Under the pieces are notes generated by a model. The model was not told the origin of the DNA. It ran no database searches and worked only from the letters and a program-made list of their open reading frames with translations. 36,189 nt of DNA, from positions 1-36,189 of the forward strand of contig JAHEJI010000290.1 of assembly GCA_024638965.1 (NCBI GenBank), written 5' to 3'. The position numbers and the translations under genes are program-made. Shown here in pieces: positions 22,991 to 30,216 of the stretch (the stretch's first letter is position 1; each line of letters begins with the position of its first letter). This DNA comes from Planctomycetaceae bacterium (GTDB lineage Bacteria; Planctomycetota; Planctomycetia; Pirellulales; Pirellulaceae).

Positions 22991-25228
22991 ATGACTCAAC
23001 AATTTCTTTGCTCGTTGACCTGTAGCATGGTGTTTTCGTTTTGTTTGCAAAGCCAAAGCGATGCACAGCAACGGATATTGTCGTTTCCAGAAAAAGCAGA
23101 TTGCGCCAAGGTTGTTCTTTATGACGCTCCCACAATTGCCGAAAACCTGACCGGTTTCACGAAATTCAATTACACCCCTAAGGTCGTAGGCAACGCAGCG
23201 GGCGAGGTTACTGTTCCCACGGACGCCTTTGTGGGACTCAAGATAATCGCTCGCGATGGGTACCTCGAGTTGCTGAACAGTTTATCAAATCAGGAAATTC
23301 ATCAGATCAGAATTGAGGGGCCGACGCTGAGTTCCGAACTTTTTGAAAATCTCGAAAATGTCAGAGGGCTGCGTTCGCTGATGCTGACCGACTGTGCGGT
23401 CGACGAAAAGATAAATACTCAAGGTCTGCATGGCGCGCCCCAGCTGCAAAGTCTTAGCTACTTCCTGAAATCGAATGGAGATGATGACCAACCGACGATG
23501 GCTGAATCGCACGTTGCGAGCTGGGCCGCAAAATGTCCTCGACTGCAATTTTTTCGATCCACTGATGAGCTTAAGCTTGCGGAACTCGAACTCTTTGCGA
23601 ATCACGAATCACCATTATTTCTCTCGGTTGTTTTTGGAGAAAATTCAGACCGAACGATCGAAGTGCTGAGCAACATGCCAAACTTGATTGGTTTGAACGT
23701 GAGAGTCGCAAATAACGCACCCGCCGATTTTCATCGTGCTCTGGCAAAACTGAAATACGTCGAGTTGTTCAATTGGTCAGGTGGTGACCTCAACGAAGAT
23801 TTGGTTCAGTCGCTCAGTCAAATGGAGCGGTTGCGAACGGCCCGTTTTCAAGGACGAATCAGGGTGTCGGATGAGTTTATCGCTGGGCTTCCGATGCTAA
23901 ACAAGCTTGAATCAATTTCATTCAACTCTTCTCTTTCCGGTGACCAAAAAGCAAAGTTATCGGAGGTGATGCTGAAGATGGAGGGAATTCGCGAGCTACC
24001 AAAAATCACTAATGCTTCAGCAGAAATCCTGAATCAACTCAAAGACCGAAGCAATCTCAAAACAATCAGGTTTGCTGGCCTCGACGATAATGCAACTCCT
24101 CAAATGGTAGGAGATGTAATTCGCGCCAATCCAGGTTTGAAATGGATTGAACTTGCTGAAATGGACTTCACCACTGAATTGGGTGAAGCAATTTCAACAT
24201 GTTCTTCAGTAGAACATCTCAGTCTTAAAGTTTTTGATTTTGATGCCAGCCGGATGAAGAATCCGGAGGCACTTACCAAACTCCAATCGCTTTCCCTAAA
24301 TGTTAAAGGCGCACCAAAAAAACTGGAGACGCTGGGAAGAATTCCCAATCTCTCGTCAATTCAGATTTCGCTTTCTACTCTGAACCCGAATGACTGGTCA
24401 TTTATCGCCGATGTCAAGTCACTTCATTTTTTCAATATACTTGACGGATATTGCGACGATTCAATCGTCAGGTGGATCAAGCAGAACAAAAGCCTGCGGG
24501 TATTCACGACACTCCAGGATTGCGTTATGACCGATCGTGGTGTGGCTGAACTTTGTGAATGTGAAGGTTTGGAATCGATCACCATCGGCGGGTTCATTTC
24601 GACTGAGTATATTGAAAAGTTGGCGCAACGTCCCAATCTGACACGGTTAACGGTATGCAGCGATTTGCCAGACGAAATAGCCAAGGAAAGGCTGGAAGTA
24701 CAATTTAAACATCTTCGGTTACGAGATTTATATCCAACTGCCGGCCCCATCACGATTGGTGATGATAGTTTGTATCGCCGAAAGTATGATGACGGCAGAG
24801 ACAATTTCGATGCCATGGAAGGCAAATCGCTTGATGAAATGTTTGCCGACGCATTGACCGAAGACTTGAAAGAAAAACTTGACGGGAAAATCGTGCTGGT
24901 TGAGTTTTGGGGTACGTGGTGCGGACCATGCCTTAATTTTGTCCCGGAACTGAAGCGTTTGCAAAACCAATATGGCGAACAAGGATTTCAGGTTCTTGGC
25001 GTTCATTCGCAAGCAGAAGCCGAGACGGCGGAACCGTATTTGAAAGACCACCCAAAACCATGGCCCAATTTGACGGACAACGACGGTTCGTTGGCCAGGT
25101 CATTCGAAGTTCCATCGTACCCAAGCCTGTACATTTTTGGAAAAGATGGCAAGCTTCGAATCGCTCAGCCACATCGAATGGGGCTGGATCGTTCGCTCCA
25201 ACGACTGCTTGATGAACGAAACGAATAA
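22991..25228 (+). CDS. Exported leucine-rich-repeat protein with a C-terminal TlpA-type thioredoxin domain
   Basis: 745 residues from an ATG that opens a signal peptide (MTQQFLCSLTCSMVFSFCLQ, then SQSDAQ); the frame is open from a GTG at 22922, but those codons look non-coding. Residues about 60-590 hold many irregular leucine-rich repeats (LRSLMLTDCAVDEK, SVEHLSLKVFDFDAS, NLTRLTVCSDLPDE). Residues about 630-745 form a thioredoxin fold with active site WCGPC at 643-647: IVLVEFWGTWCGPC, FQVLGVHSQAE, a cis-proline region VPSYPSLYIFGKDG. TlpA-type domains handle disulfides outside the cytoplasm; the LRR part probably chooses the partner. LRR-thioredoxin fusions are a planctomycete habit. It is more AT-rich than its neighbours. 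No partner gene is adjacent. Confidence 0.85.
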   Translation: MTQQFLCSLTCSMVFSFCLQSQSDAQQRILSFPEKADCAKVVLYDAPTIAENLTGFTKFNYTPKVVGNAAGEVTVPTDAFVGLKIIARDGYLELLNSLSNQEIHQIRIEGPTLSSELFENLENVRGLRSLMLTDCAVDEKINTQGLHGAPQLQSLSYFLKSNGDDDQPTMAESHVASWAAKCPRLQFFRSTDELKLAELELFANHESPLFLSVVFGENSDRTIEVLSNMPNLIGLNVRVANNAPADFHRALAKLKYVELFNWSGGDLNEDLVQSLSQMERLRTARFQGRIRVSDEFIAGLPMLNKLESISFNSSLSGDQKAKLSEVMLKMEGIRELPKITNASAEILNQLKDRSNLKTIRFAGLDDNATPQMVGDVIRANPGLKWIELAEMDFTTELGEAISTCSSVEHLSLKVFDFDASRMKNPEALTKLQSLSLNVKGAPKKLETLGRIPNLSSIQISLSTLNPNDWSFIADVKSLHFFNILDGYCDDSIVRWIKQNKSLRVFTTLQDCVMTDRGVAELCECEGLESITIGGFISTEYIEKLAQRPNLTRLTVCSDLPDEIAKERLEVQFKHLRLRDLYPTAGPITIGDDSLYRRKYDDGRDNFDAMEGKSLDEMFADALTEDLKEKLDGKIVLVEFWGTWCGPCLNFVPELKRLQNQYGEQGFQVLGVHSQAEAETAEPYLKDHPKPWPNLTDNDGSLARSFEVPSYPSLYIFGKDGKLRIAQPHRMGLDRSLQRLLDERNE

Positions 25229-25266
25229 ACTGGAAAAAGCCTACTCGGGTTCGCTGACTGTCGCTG

Positions 25267-25407
25267 CGCCACTTCTACAAACGTGACGGACCGCACCATC
25301 CGATCCATCTCATCAGCTGACAGGGCGTTTGGCTTGATCAGGAGGATTGCCAAGAACCAGGCGTCGATGTTCCCGGTCTCCCAGAGAGTCATGGCCAACT
25401 CGTGGTT
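25267..25407 (-). pseudogene. Internal fragment of an AlkD-like DNA alkylation repair gene
   Basis: The minus strand reads NHELAMTLWETGNIDAWFLA, then ILLIKPNALSADEMDRMVRS and VTFVEVA. This matches a central helix pair of HEAT-like DNA alkylation repair proteins (A-x-LW-TG-x-DAR-LA-LL-x-P-x-x-(L)-(T/S)-x-(D/E)-(E/Q)-M-D). A stop lies directly upstream, and downstream the frame loses similarity and runs into the end of the LRR-thioredoxin gene. About 47 of more than 200 residues remain, so it is a relic. A second lost DNA-repair gene in this window, after Nei, is notable. Confidence 0.55.
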
Positions 25408-25468
25408 TCAAATCCGAGCATACTCTATTTGTTAGCATGAACATGATTTACGACATAAGGAGGCGCGT

Positions 25469-25495
25469 CATCCTGTTCATCCTGTAAATCCTGTC
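25469..25495 (+). repeat. Three tandem 9-base units CATCCTGTT / CATCCTGTA / AATCCTGTC
   Basis: Three near-identical units head to tail, followed by an A-run. The same kind of ATCCTGT reiteration is, from memory, scattered through many bacterial genomes as part of intergenic repeats. It is too short and without spacers to be a CRISPR. Confidence 0.6.
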
Positions 25496-25914
25496 AAAAA
25501 AATCGACTGGGACACCGTTTCTTTCAAATGCCCTCGAGATCGAAATCCGCCGAAGGAGGGCCGATAGTGGTCAACCCTTATCGCTGGGTACAGCGAGGCG
25601 TGTATCCAGAAAACTGGGCCTGATGGCAAGTGCAGCCGAAAACCCGATTGCAAGATGATCGAGAAACAGTCGGAGTGTAGGGCCGGTTCCAACCGACCCA
25701 CTAAATACGCGCGGCGGTGGAATCCGGTCCTAAATTAACCTAGGGGACTATTCTCAGGCGTATCCGGTTTGGTTTTTCATAAAGCGTATGATGCCCACCC
25801 GCGACCAAATGCTGGCATAGTCCTATTTTTCCCGAAAGTTAGCAGATTTCCCATTCAGTTTCCCGATGATTAGAATACTTAAAAAAACGTCGCTAATTCG
25901 TTTCTCCCTAAGAC
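25496..25914. other. Intergenic region, possible structured or repeated sequence, no gene seen
   Basis: No supported coding sequence. The part at 25500-25700 is denser in G and C than its flanks and contains GGGCCGGTTCCAACCGACCC (25680-25699), whose CGGTT/AACCG can pair. Its texture (sharp boundaries, stop codons in all frames) suggests an interspersed repeat or a decayed element rather than plain spacer, but this is an impression. The last 100 bases are AT-rich and should hold the promoter of the ImmA/IrrE gene. Confidence 0.35.
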
Positions 25915-27087
25915 ATGGCTACCGTCGAAGTTAACCCTGATATTCTTCGCTGGGCGATTGATCGTTCCGGTTTGCCGTTGGAGAAATTATATAAAAAATT
26001 TCCGAAGTTGGATGATTGGATCGCTGAAGAAAAAAAACCTACTTTCCGTCAACTTGAAAACTTCGCGCGAACAACGATGACTCCCTTTGGGGTTATGTTT
26101 CTTGAAGAGCCGCCAGAGGAAGAGCTACCGGTTCCAGACTATCGAACCAAGTCTGACGCCGCCGTGAATCGCCCAAGCCCGAATCTGATTGATACGATCC
26201 GGTTGATGCAACTTCGACAAGCTTGGATGAGAGAATGGCTCCTTGAAGAAGGCGCCGAGTGTCTAGATTTCGTAGGTAGTGTCGATAGACGAGGCAACAT
26301 CAAAACCTTAGCACAGCGAATTCGAAAAACGCTTGACCTAGATGCGGACTGGGCTGAACAGTTGCCAACTTGGGAAGACGCATTGACGAAACTTCGCCGT
26401 TCAATAGAACGGGCCGGAATTCTGGTTTTTAGCAACAGCGTTGTAGGCCTGAATAATGACCGTCCCCTCGATCCAGATGAATTTCGGGGATTCGTCTTGT
26501 GCGACGAATATGCCCCTTTGATATTTGTCAACGACGCGGATTCGAAATCGGCTCGAATGTTCACTTTAGCGCACGAGTTGGTTCATGTATGGACAGGACA
26601 AGACGGTTTGTTCAATTTGGTTCAGATGATGCCAGCCAAAGCAGGCGATGAAAAGTTCTGCAATCGAGTCGCCGCTGAATTTCTTGTCCCAGAGTACAAG
26701 CTACTAGAATCTTGGCAGCAAGTTAAGAATGACAAAAACCGATTTCGGCTAATCGCCCGCCGTTTCAAGGTTAGCCCAGTAGTTGCAGCCAGGCGGGCCC
26801 TGGATCTAAAGCTTATTACTAAACTGGAATTCTTCCGGTTTTATGAAGCCGACCAAGCTGATTACGTCAAAAGAAAACAAGAGCAAAAGAAAAAGAAGTC
26901 AGGCGGTAACTTTTATGCGACGCAAAATGTCCGACTCGGTCGACCGTTTTCGGCGGCTGTCGTACGGGCGGCCCGGGAGAGTAGGATTCTCTATCGAGAC
27001 GCTTATCGGTTGACAGGAATGAAAGGGCAAACTTTCGATACTTACGCTGACCAAGTGCTTCAACGGATGAGGAACGAGCGTGAGTAA
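25915..27087 (+). CDS. ImmA/IrrE-family metallopeptidase (COG2856), probable antitoxin
   Basis: 390 residues. The N-terminal ~80 residues (NPDILRWAIDRSGLPLEKLY, then FRQLENFARTTMTPFGVMFL) are the helical XRE-like region that usually precedes this peptidase. The zinc-peptidase motif HELVH is at residues 220-224 (MFTLAHELVHVWTG), with the third ligand probably in NRVAAEFLVP. The C-terminal part, rich in lysine around residue 325, ends with a helix including DAYRLTGMKGQTFD. COG2856 proteins are regulators that cleave repressors or act as antitoxins; paired with a DUF4411 PIN-like gene they form a predicted type II toxin-antitoxin system. Here the 3' end overlaps the next gene by eight bases, fitting that pairing. 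No strong ribosome site precedes the ATG. Confidence 0.88.
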   Translation: MATVEVNPDILRWAIDRSGLPLEKLYKKFPKLDDWIAEEKKPTFRQLENFARTTMTPFGVMFLEEPPEEELPVPDYRTKSDAAVNRPSPNLIDTIRLMQLRQAWMREWLLEEGAECLDFVGSVDRRGNIKTLAQRIRKTLDLDADWAEQLPTWEDALTKLRRSIERAGILVFSNSVVGLNNDRPLDPDEFRGFVLCDEYAPLIFVNDADSKSARMFTLAHELVHVWTGQDGLFNLVQMMPAKAGDEKFCNRVAAEFLVPEYKLLESWQQVKNDKNRFRLIARRFKVSPVVAARRALDLKLITKLEFFRFYEADQADYVKRKQEQKKKKSGGNFYATQNVRLGRPFSAAVVRAARESRILYRDAYRLTGMKGQTFDTYADQVLQRMRNERE

Positions 27088-27607
27088 GTATGTGCTTGAT
27101 GCCAACGTATTTATCGAAGCCAAAAACAAATACTACGGTTTCGAACTTTGTCCTGGATTTTGGACATCATTAGTTGATCTTCATCGCTCAAGGTCTGTCT
27201 TTTGTATCGACCGAATTTGCGATGAACTGTGTGAACAGGATGACGAAATCAAAGATCGGGTGGAAGGTCGAGCCCCAGATTCATTCTTCAAGAAGACCGA
27301 GGATCAGGCCGTTGTTGATGCTTTTCAGGACATGGTGCAATGGGTATACGGGGAGGACGGGGAGGATCAATTCTTTGACGCTGCCAAGGCTGAATTTGCC
27401 TCTGTCGCTGATGGTTGGGTGTTGGCTTATGCATTGGCCAACGACCTCACCGTGGTAACTCATGAGGAATACGCACCAGAAGTAAAGCGTAAAGTACCTA
27501 TGCCGAATGTTTGTATTGAGTTTGATATTGACTATGTCAACACCTTCCAAATGCTTGTCGACCTCCAAGTGAAGTTTATTCGTAGCACGAAGAAAAAGCG
27601 GAAATGA
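27080..27607 (+). CDS. DUF4411 PIN-like protein, probable toxin partner of the ImmA/IrrE gene
   Basis: 175 residues from a GTG that lies within the overlap GTGAGTAA with the upstream stop. The beginning, SKYVLDANVFIEAKNKYYGF, has the first PIN-type aspartate (YVLDANVFI) and the FELCPGFW that follows is typical of DUF4411. Further acidic positions, ICDELCEQDDEIKDR and SVADGWVLAYALANDLTVVT, would complete a metal site of a ribonuclease. The family is predicted to cleave RNA and to be neutralised by its COG2856 partner. The key acidic residues are present, so the toxin looks active. The tail is basic (RSTKKKRK). A hairpin follows the stop. Confidence 0.85.
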   Translation: MSKYVLDANVFIEAKNKYYGFELCPGFWTSLVDLHRSRSVFCIDRICDELCEQDDEIKDRVEGRAPDSFFKKTEDQAVVDAFQDMVQWVYGEDGEDQFFDAAKAEFASVADGWVLAYALANDLTVVTHEEYAPEVKRKVPMPNVCIEFDIDYVNTFQMLVDLQVKFIRSTKKKRK

Positions 27608-27620
27608 CAAAGGGCCACAC

Positions 27621-27664
27621 GGCTCTGACGGCACTTGATTGCCGAAGGGAATGCGGTCAGAGCC
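27621..27664 (+). terminator. Hairpin after the toxin gene, possible terminator
   Basis: GGCTCTGAC (27621-27629) and GTCAGAGCC (27656-27664) are perfect nine-base arms with a 26-base loop that itself contains GGCA/TGCC-like pairing. It starts 13 bases after the stop. No T-run follows, so it is a weak terminator candidate. Confidence 0.45.
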
Positions 27665-28156
27665 ATCCAGTTGTGATTCATTTTCTTTTGGTCAACGACC
27701 AGTCAGTCAACTTGTAATTCAAATGATGTTTGCAAAGATCGTCAACGATTACACTGTCTTCGGGGTGCAATGCTTGATCGCGGCAGACTGATGACAAACC
27801 AAACACGCAGAACGGTTCTTAAAACGATTGGCGCGATGTGCGCGGCATTTACATTGCCGGCTCTGGGGTCGAAAAAGGGGGAAGCCTACACTGTTTCGAC
27901 GGCATAGAATTCGTTTCCAAACCGCCTCGCCACCGGCACCGTGAGCAAGCAGGTTATCAAGTCGGGCCCAAACGGCGTTTAGTTCCTTATCATATTGCGA
28001 TGGAAAGGAAAAATTGCCCGTGGATTTCTGAGTTGCCATGGTTTGTTTTATCCTCGGTTGCGCCTGGGTTGCAATTCCTTGGCGGCAATACATGATGAGG
28101 GCGCTACCAACCTTTGGTTTGACCCAACTCTCTGGAAACTCTTGTCGACAAACGAT
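27665..28156. other. Gene-poor region holding a Tat-signal remnant and a possible minus-strand fragment
   Basis: Apart from the 38-codon Tat-signal frame listed separately, no full gene is seen. On the minus strand an ATG at 28039 opens a protein-like stretch: ATQKSTGNFSFPSQYDKELN, then AVWARLDNLLAHGAGGEAVW, after which it runs antisense to the Tat remnant and loses character. This may be the start of another broken gene. I do not recognise it. The OPT gene's frame is also open upstream to 27995 but without coding character. Confidence 0.4.
27791..27907 (+). pseudogene. Truncated gene start: twin-arginine (Tat) signal peptide only
   Basis: An ATG opens MTNQTRRTVLKTIGAMCAAF, then TLPALGSKKGEAYTVSTA and a TAG. 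The R-R-T-V-L-K pattern followed by a hydrophobic stretch and A-L-G is a clear Tat signal, used for exporting folded proteins such as cofactor enzymes. Only 38 residues remain, so the mature enzyme is lost. A seven-codon upstream extension from an ATG at 27770 is possible. The rest of the gene is not found downstream. Confidence 0.5.
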
Positions 28157-30115
28157 GTGAGCAACAAAGCAAAAAAGAACACCGGACTGGACCAGACGGC
28201 CTATGAGCTCAAGGAAGGGCAAACGTATGTCCCGCTCGTTACCCAGGACAACGTTGCCGAAGCCACGATCAAGGCAGTGGTTTCCGGGATCGTACTGGGT
28301 ATCATCTTCGGCGCGGCCAACGCCTACCTGGGCCTGATGGCGGGACTGACGATCAGTACTTCCATTCCGATCGCCGTGTTGACGGTGGTCGTCTTTACCG
28401 GAATTCGGGCGGGACTCGGTAAGAGCCACACGATCCTGGAAGCCAACATGTCGCAAACGATTGGCTCAGCCAGTTCATCGGTTGCGTCAGGCGTGTTGTT
28501 TACGATCCCCGCACTCTTTCTCTGGGGCGTTTATCCGGATCTTGCCCAACTAACCCTGCTGGCAATGGCGGGTGGGCTGCTTGGCGTGCTGAGCATGATT
28601 CCATTGCGTCAATACCTGATCAAACGTGAACACGGCAAACTGCCCTACCCTGAAGGCTTGGCATGCGCCGAAGTGCTGGTAGCCTCGGAATACGGCGGGC
28701 GTCAAGCTCGAGGCGTTTTTTGGGGACTTGGATTCGGCGCGTTGTTCAAACTGCTGACCGACGGATTAAAAATCGTTGCCACGCCATTCAGTTTCAGTTT
28801 CTGGAAGATTGAGCTGGCGGTGAAGGTGTCACCTGCCTTGATCGGCGTGGGCTACATTCTCGGTCCTTGGATCGCAACCGTGATGGTTGCCGGAAGTGCT
28901 TTGTCGGCCTTGGTCATAATCCCGATTATCGCCATCTGGGGCCAGCCACTCGACGAACCGTTTTACCCGGAAGTGGATACCTTGATTCGCAACATGACGG
29001 CCGGCCAGATGCGAGAAAAATATATTCGCTACATCGGTGCCGGTGCGGTAGGAGCGGCCGGAATCCTGACGCTGATCAAATCGTTTCCCGTCATGATCGA
29101 GTCCTTTCGGCTGGGGATCAAGCAGATTGGACACAAGAAAGAGTACGACGCATCGTTACCGCGCACCGACCGAGATTTGTCCTATGGATTTGTGCTGTTG
29201 GCCGTCGGCATCATCCTCTCGGTGCTGATCTTTGTGCCCGGTATCCTTGGTTTCCTCGACAGCGTTCCTGTGCGGGCAGTCGCTTCGTTGCTGATCGCTA
29301 TTTTTGCTTTCTTTTTTGTCACGGTCGCGTCTCGAATCGTGGGACTGGTGGGGGTCACGTCGAATCCGACTTCGGGGATGACGATTGCGACGTTATTGGG
29401 AACAAGCCTGATCTTTTTGTTTTTCGGCTGGACCGATATGGCCGGCAAAGCAACTGCTTTGATGGTCGGGACGGTGGTTTGCATCGCGGCTTCGATCGCG
29501 GGTGATACTTCGCAAGATTTGAAAACAGGTTACCTGCTGGGCGCGACTCCCCGCCGTCAACAACTGGGCGAGTTGGTGGGCGTGATCACCGCTGCCTTTT
29601 TTGTGTGTTTAACCGTCGTCGTGTTGGACAAAACGATCGGAATCGGCAGCGAGGAATTGCCGGCACCGCAGGCCGTATTGATGAACCTGGTGATCAGCGG
29701 CGTGATCGATCAGAATCTGCCGTGGACCTTGATCATGATCGGCGCTGGGATCGCCGTCGTGGCAGCGCTGTTGCGGTTACCCCCGTTGGCATTTGCGGTG
29801 GGCGTTTATCTACCATTGAGCACGATGGCCGCGGTGTTCGTTGGTGGATTGTTGCGTTGGATGCTGACGCGGAAAAAATCGGACGACGAAATCAATTCCC
29901 GTCGCAAGCAGGGTGTTCTGTTCGCCTCCGGGCTGGTCGGTGGCGAAGGCCTGATGGGCGTGGGGTTGGCCGTCGTGGTCTTGATGACCGGGGAAAAAAT
30001 CAGTGGATTGCCAATCAATCTCAGCGGTTGGCTGACCGCGTTGATCTCCGTGGTGGCGATCGCCGCTATCGTCTGGTTGATTGGCCGATCCGCGTTGGTC
30101 AGAGACGAAAGATAA
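28157..30115 (+). CDS. OPT-family oligopeptide transporter
   Basis: About 652 residues from a GTG (VSNKAKKNTGLDQTAYELKE); no clear ribosome site exists, and the frame is open further up. A polytopic protein with 14-16 hydrophobic helices. Motifs of the prokaryotic OPT family are clear: GIVLGIIFGAANAYLGLMAG at the first helix, then ISTSIPIAVL, LPYPEGLACAEVLVASE (the family's N-P-x-P-E-like region), and GDTSQDLKTGYLLGATPRRQ, a strongly conserved OPT block. Bacterial OPT proteins take up oligopeptides, and some metal chelates, with protons. The next gene is an exported prolyl oligopeptidase on the opposite strand, so peptide use is a shared theme. Confidence 0.9.
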   Translation: MSNKAKKNTGLDQTAYELKEGQTYVPLVTQDNVAEATIKAVVSGIVLGIIFGAANAYLGLMAGLTISTSIPIAVLTVVVFTGIRAGLGKSHTILEANMSQTIGSASSSVASGVLFTIPALFLWGVYPDLAQLTLLAMAGGLLGVLSMIPLRQYLIKREHGKLPYPEGLACAEVLVASEYGGRQARGVFWGLGFGALFKLLTDGLKIVATPFSFSFWKIELAVKVSPALIGVGYILGPWIATVMVAGSALSALVIIPIIAIWGQPLDEPFYPEVDTLIRNMTAGQMREKYIRYIGAGAVGAAGILTLIKSFPVMIESFRLGIKQIGHKKEYDASLPRTDRDLSYGFVLLAVGIILSVLIFVPGILGFLDSVPVRAVASLLIAIFAFFFVTVASRIVGLVGVTSNPTSGMTIATLLGTSLIFLFFGWTDMAGKATALMVGTVVCIAASIAGDTSQDLKTGYLLGATPRRQQLGELVGVITAAFFVCLTVVVLDKTIGIGSEELPAPQAVLMNLVISGVIDQNLPWTLIMIGAGIAVVAALLRLPPLAFAVGVYLPLSTMAAVFVGGLLRWMLTRKKSDDEINSRRKQGVLFASGLVGGEGLMGVGLAVVVLMTGEKISGLPINLSGWLTALISVVAIAAIVWLIGRSALVRDER

Positions 30116-30160
30116 AGGAAAAAAAAGGGGCGGCCGCAGCCTGATTCGTGTTGATAAAAC

Positions 30161-30200
30161 TGGCCGATGGCGCCCGGGCCATACGACGCCATTCGGCCCA
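30161..30200. terminator. Candidate bidirectional hairpin between convergent genes
   Basis: TGGCCGATGGCG and CGCCATTCGGCC pair with one bulge around GGGCCATACGA-type loop sequence. It lies between the OPT stop and the prolyl oligopeptidase stop, where a shared terminator is expected. T-runs are weak on both sides. Confidence 0.4.
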
Positions 30201-30216
30201 CGGCTCACACCTTTGA

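Noticed and set aside
25469-25495. Possible CRISPR array
   Set aside because: Three 9-base units with no spacers and no cas genes.
27749-28456. A 235-codon minus-strand frame
   Set aside because: Its upper part is antisense to the OPT gene. Only the short stretch from ATG 28039 looks protein-like, and that is noted as a possible fragment.
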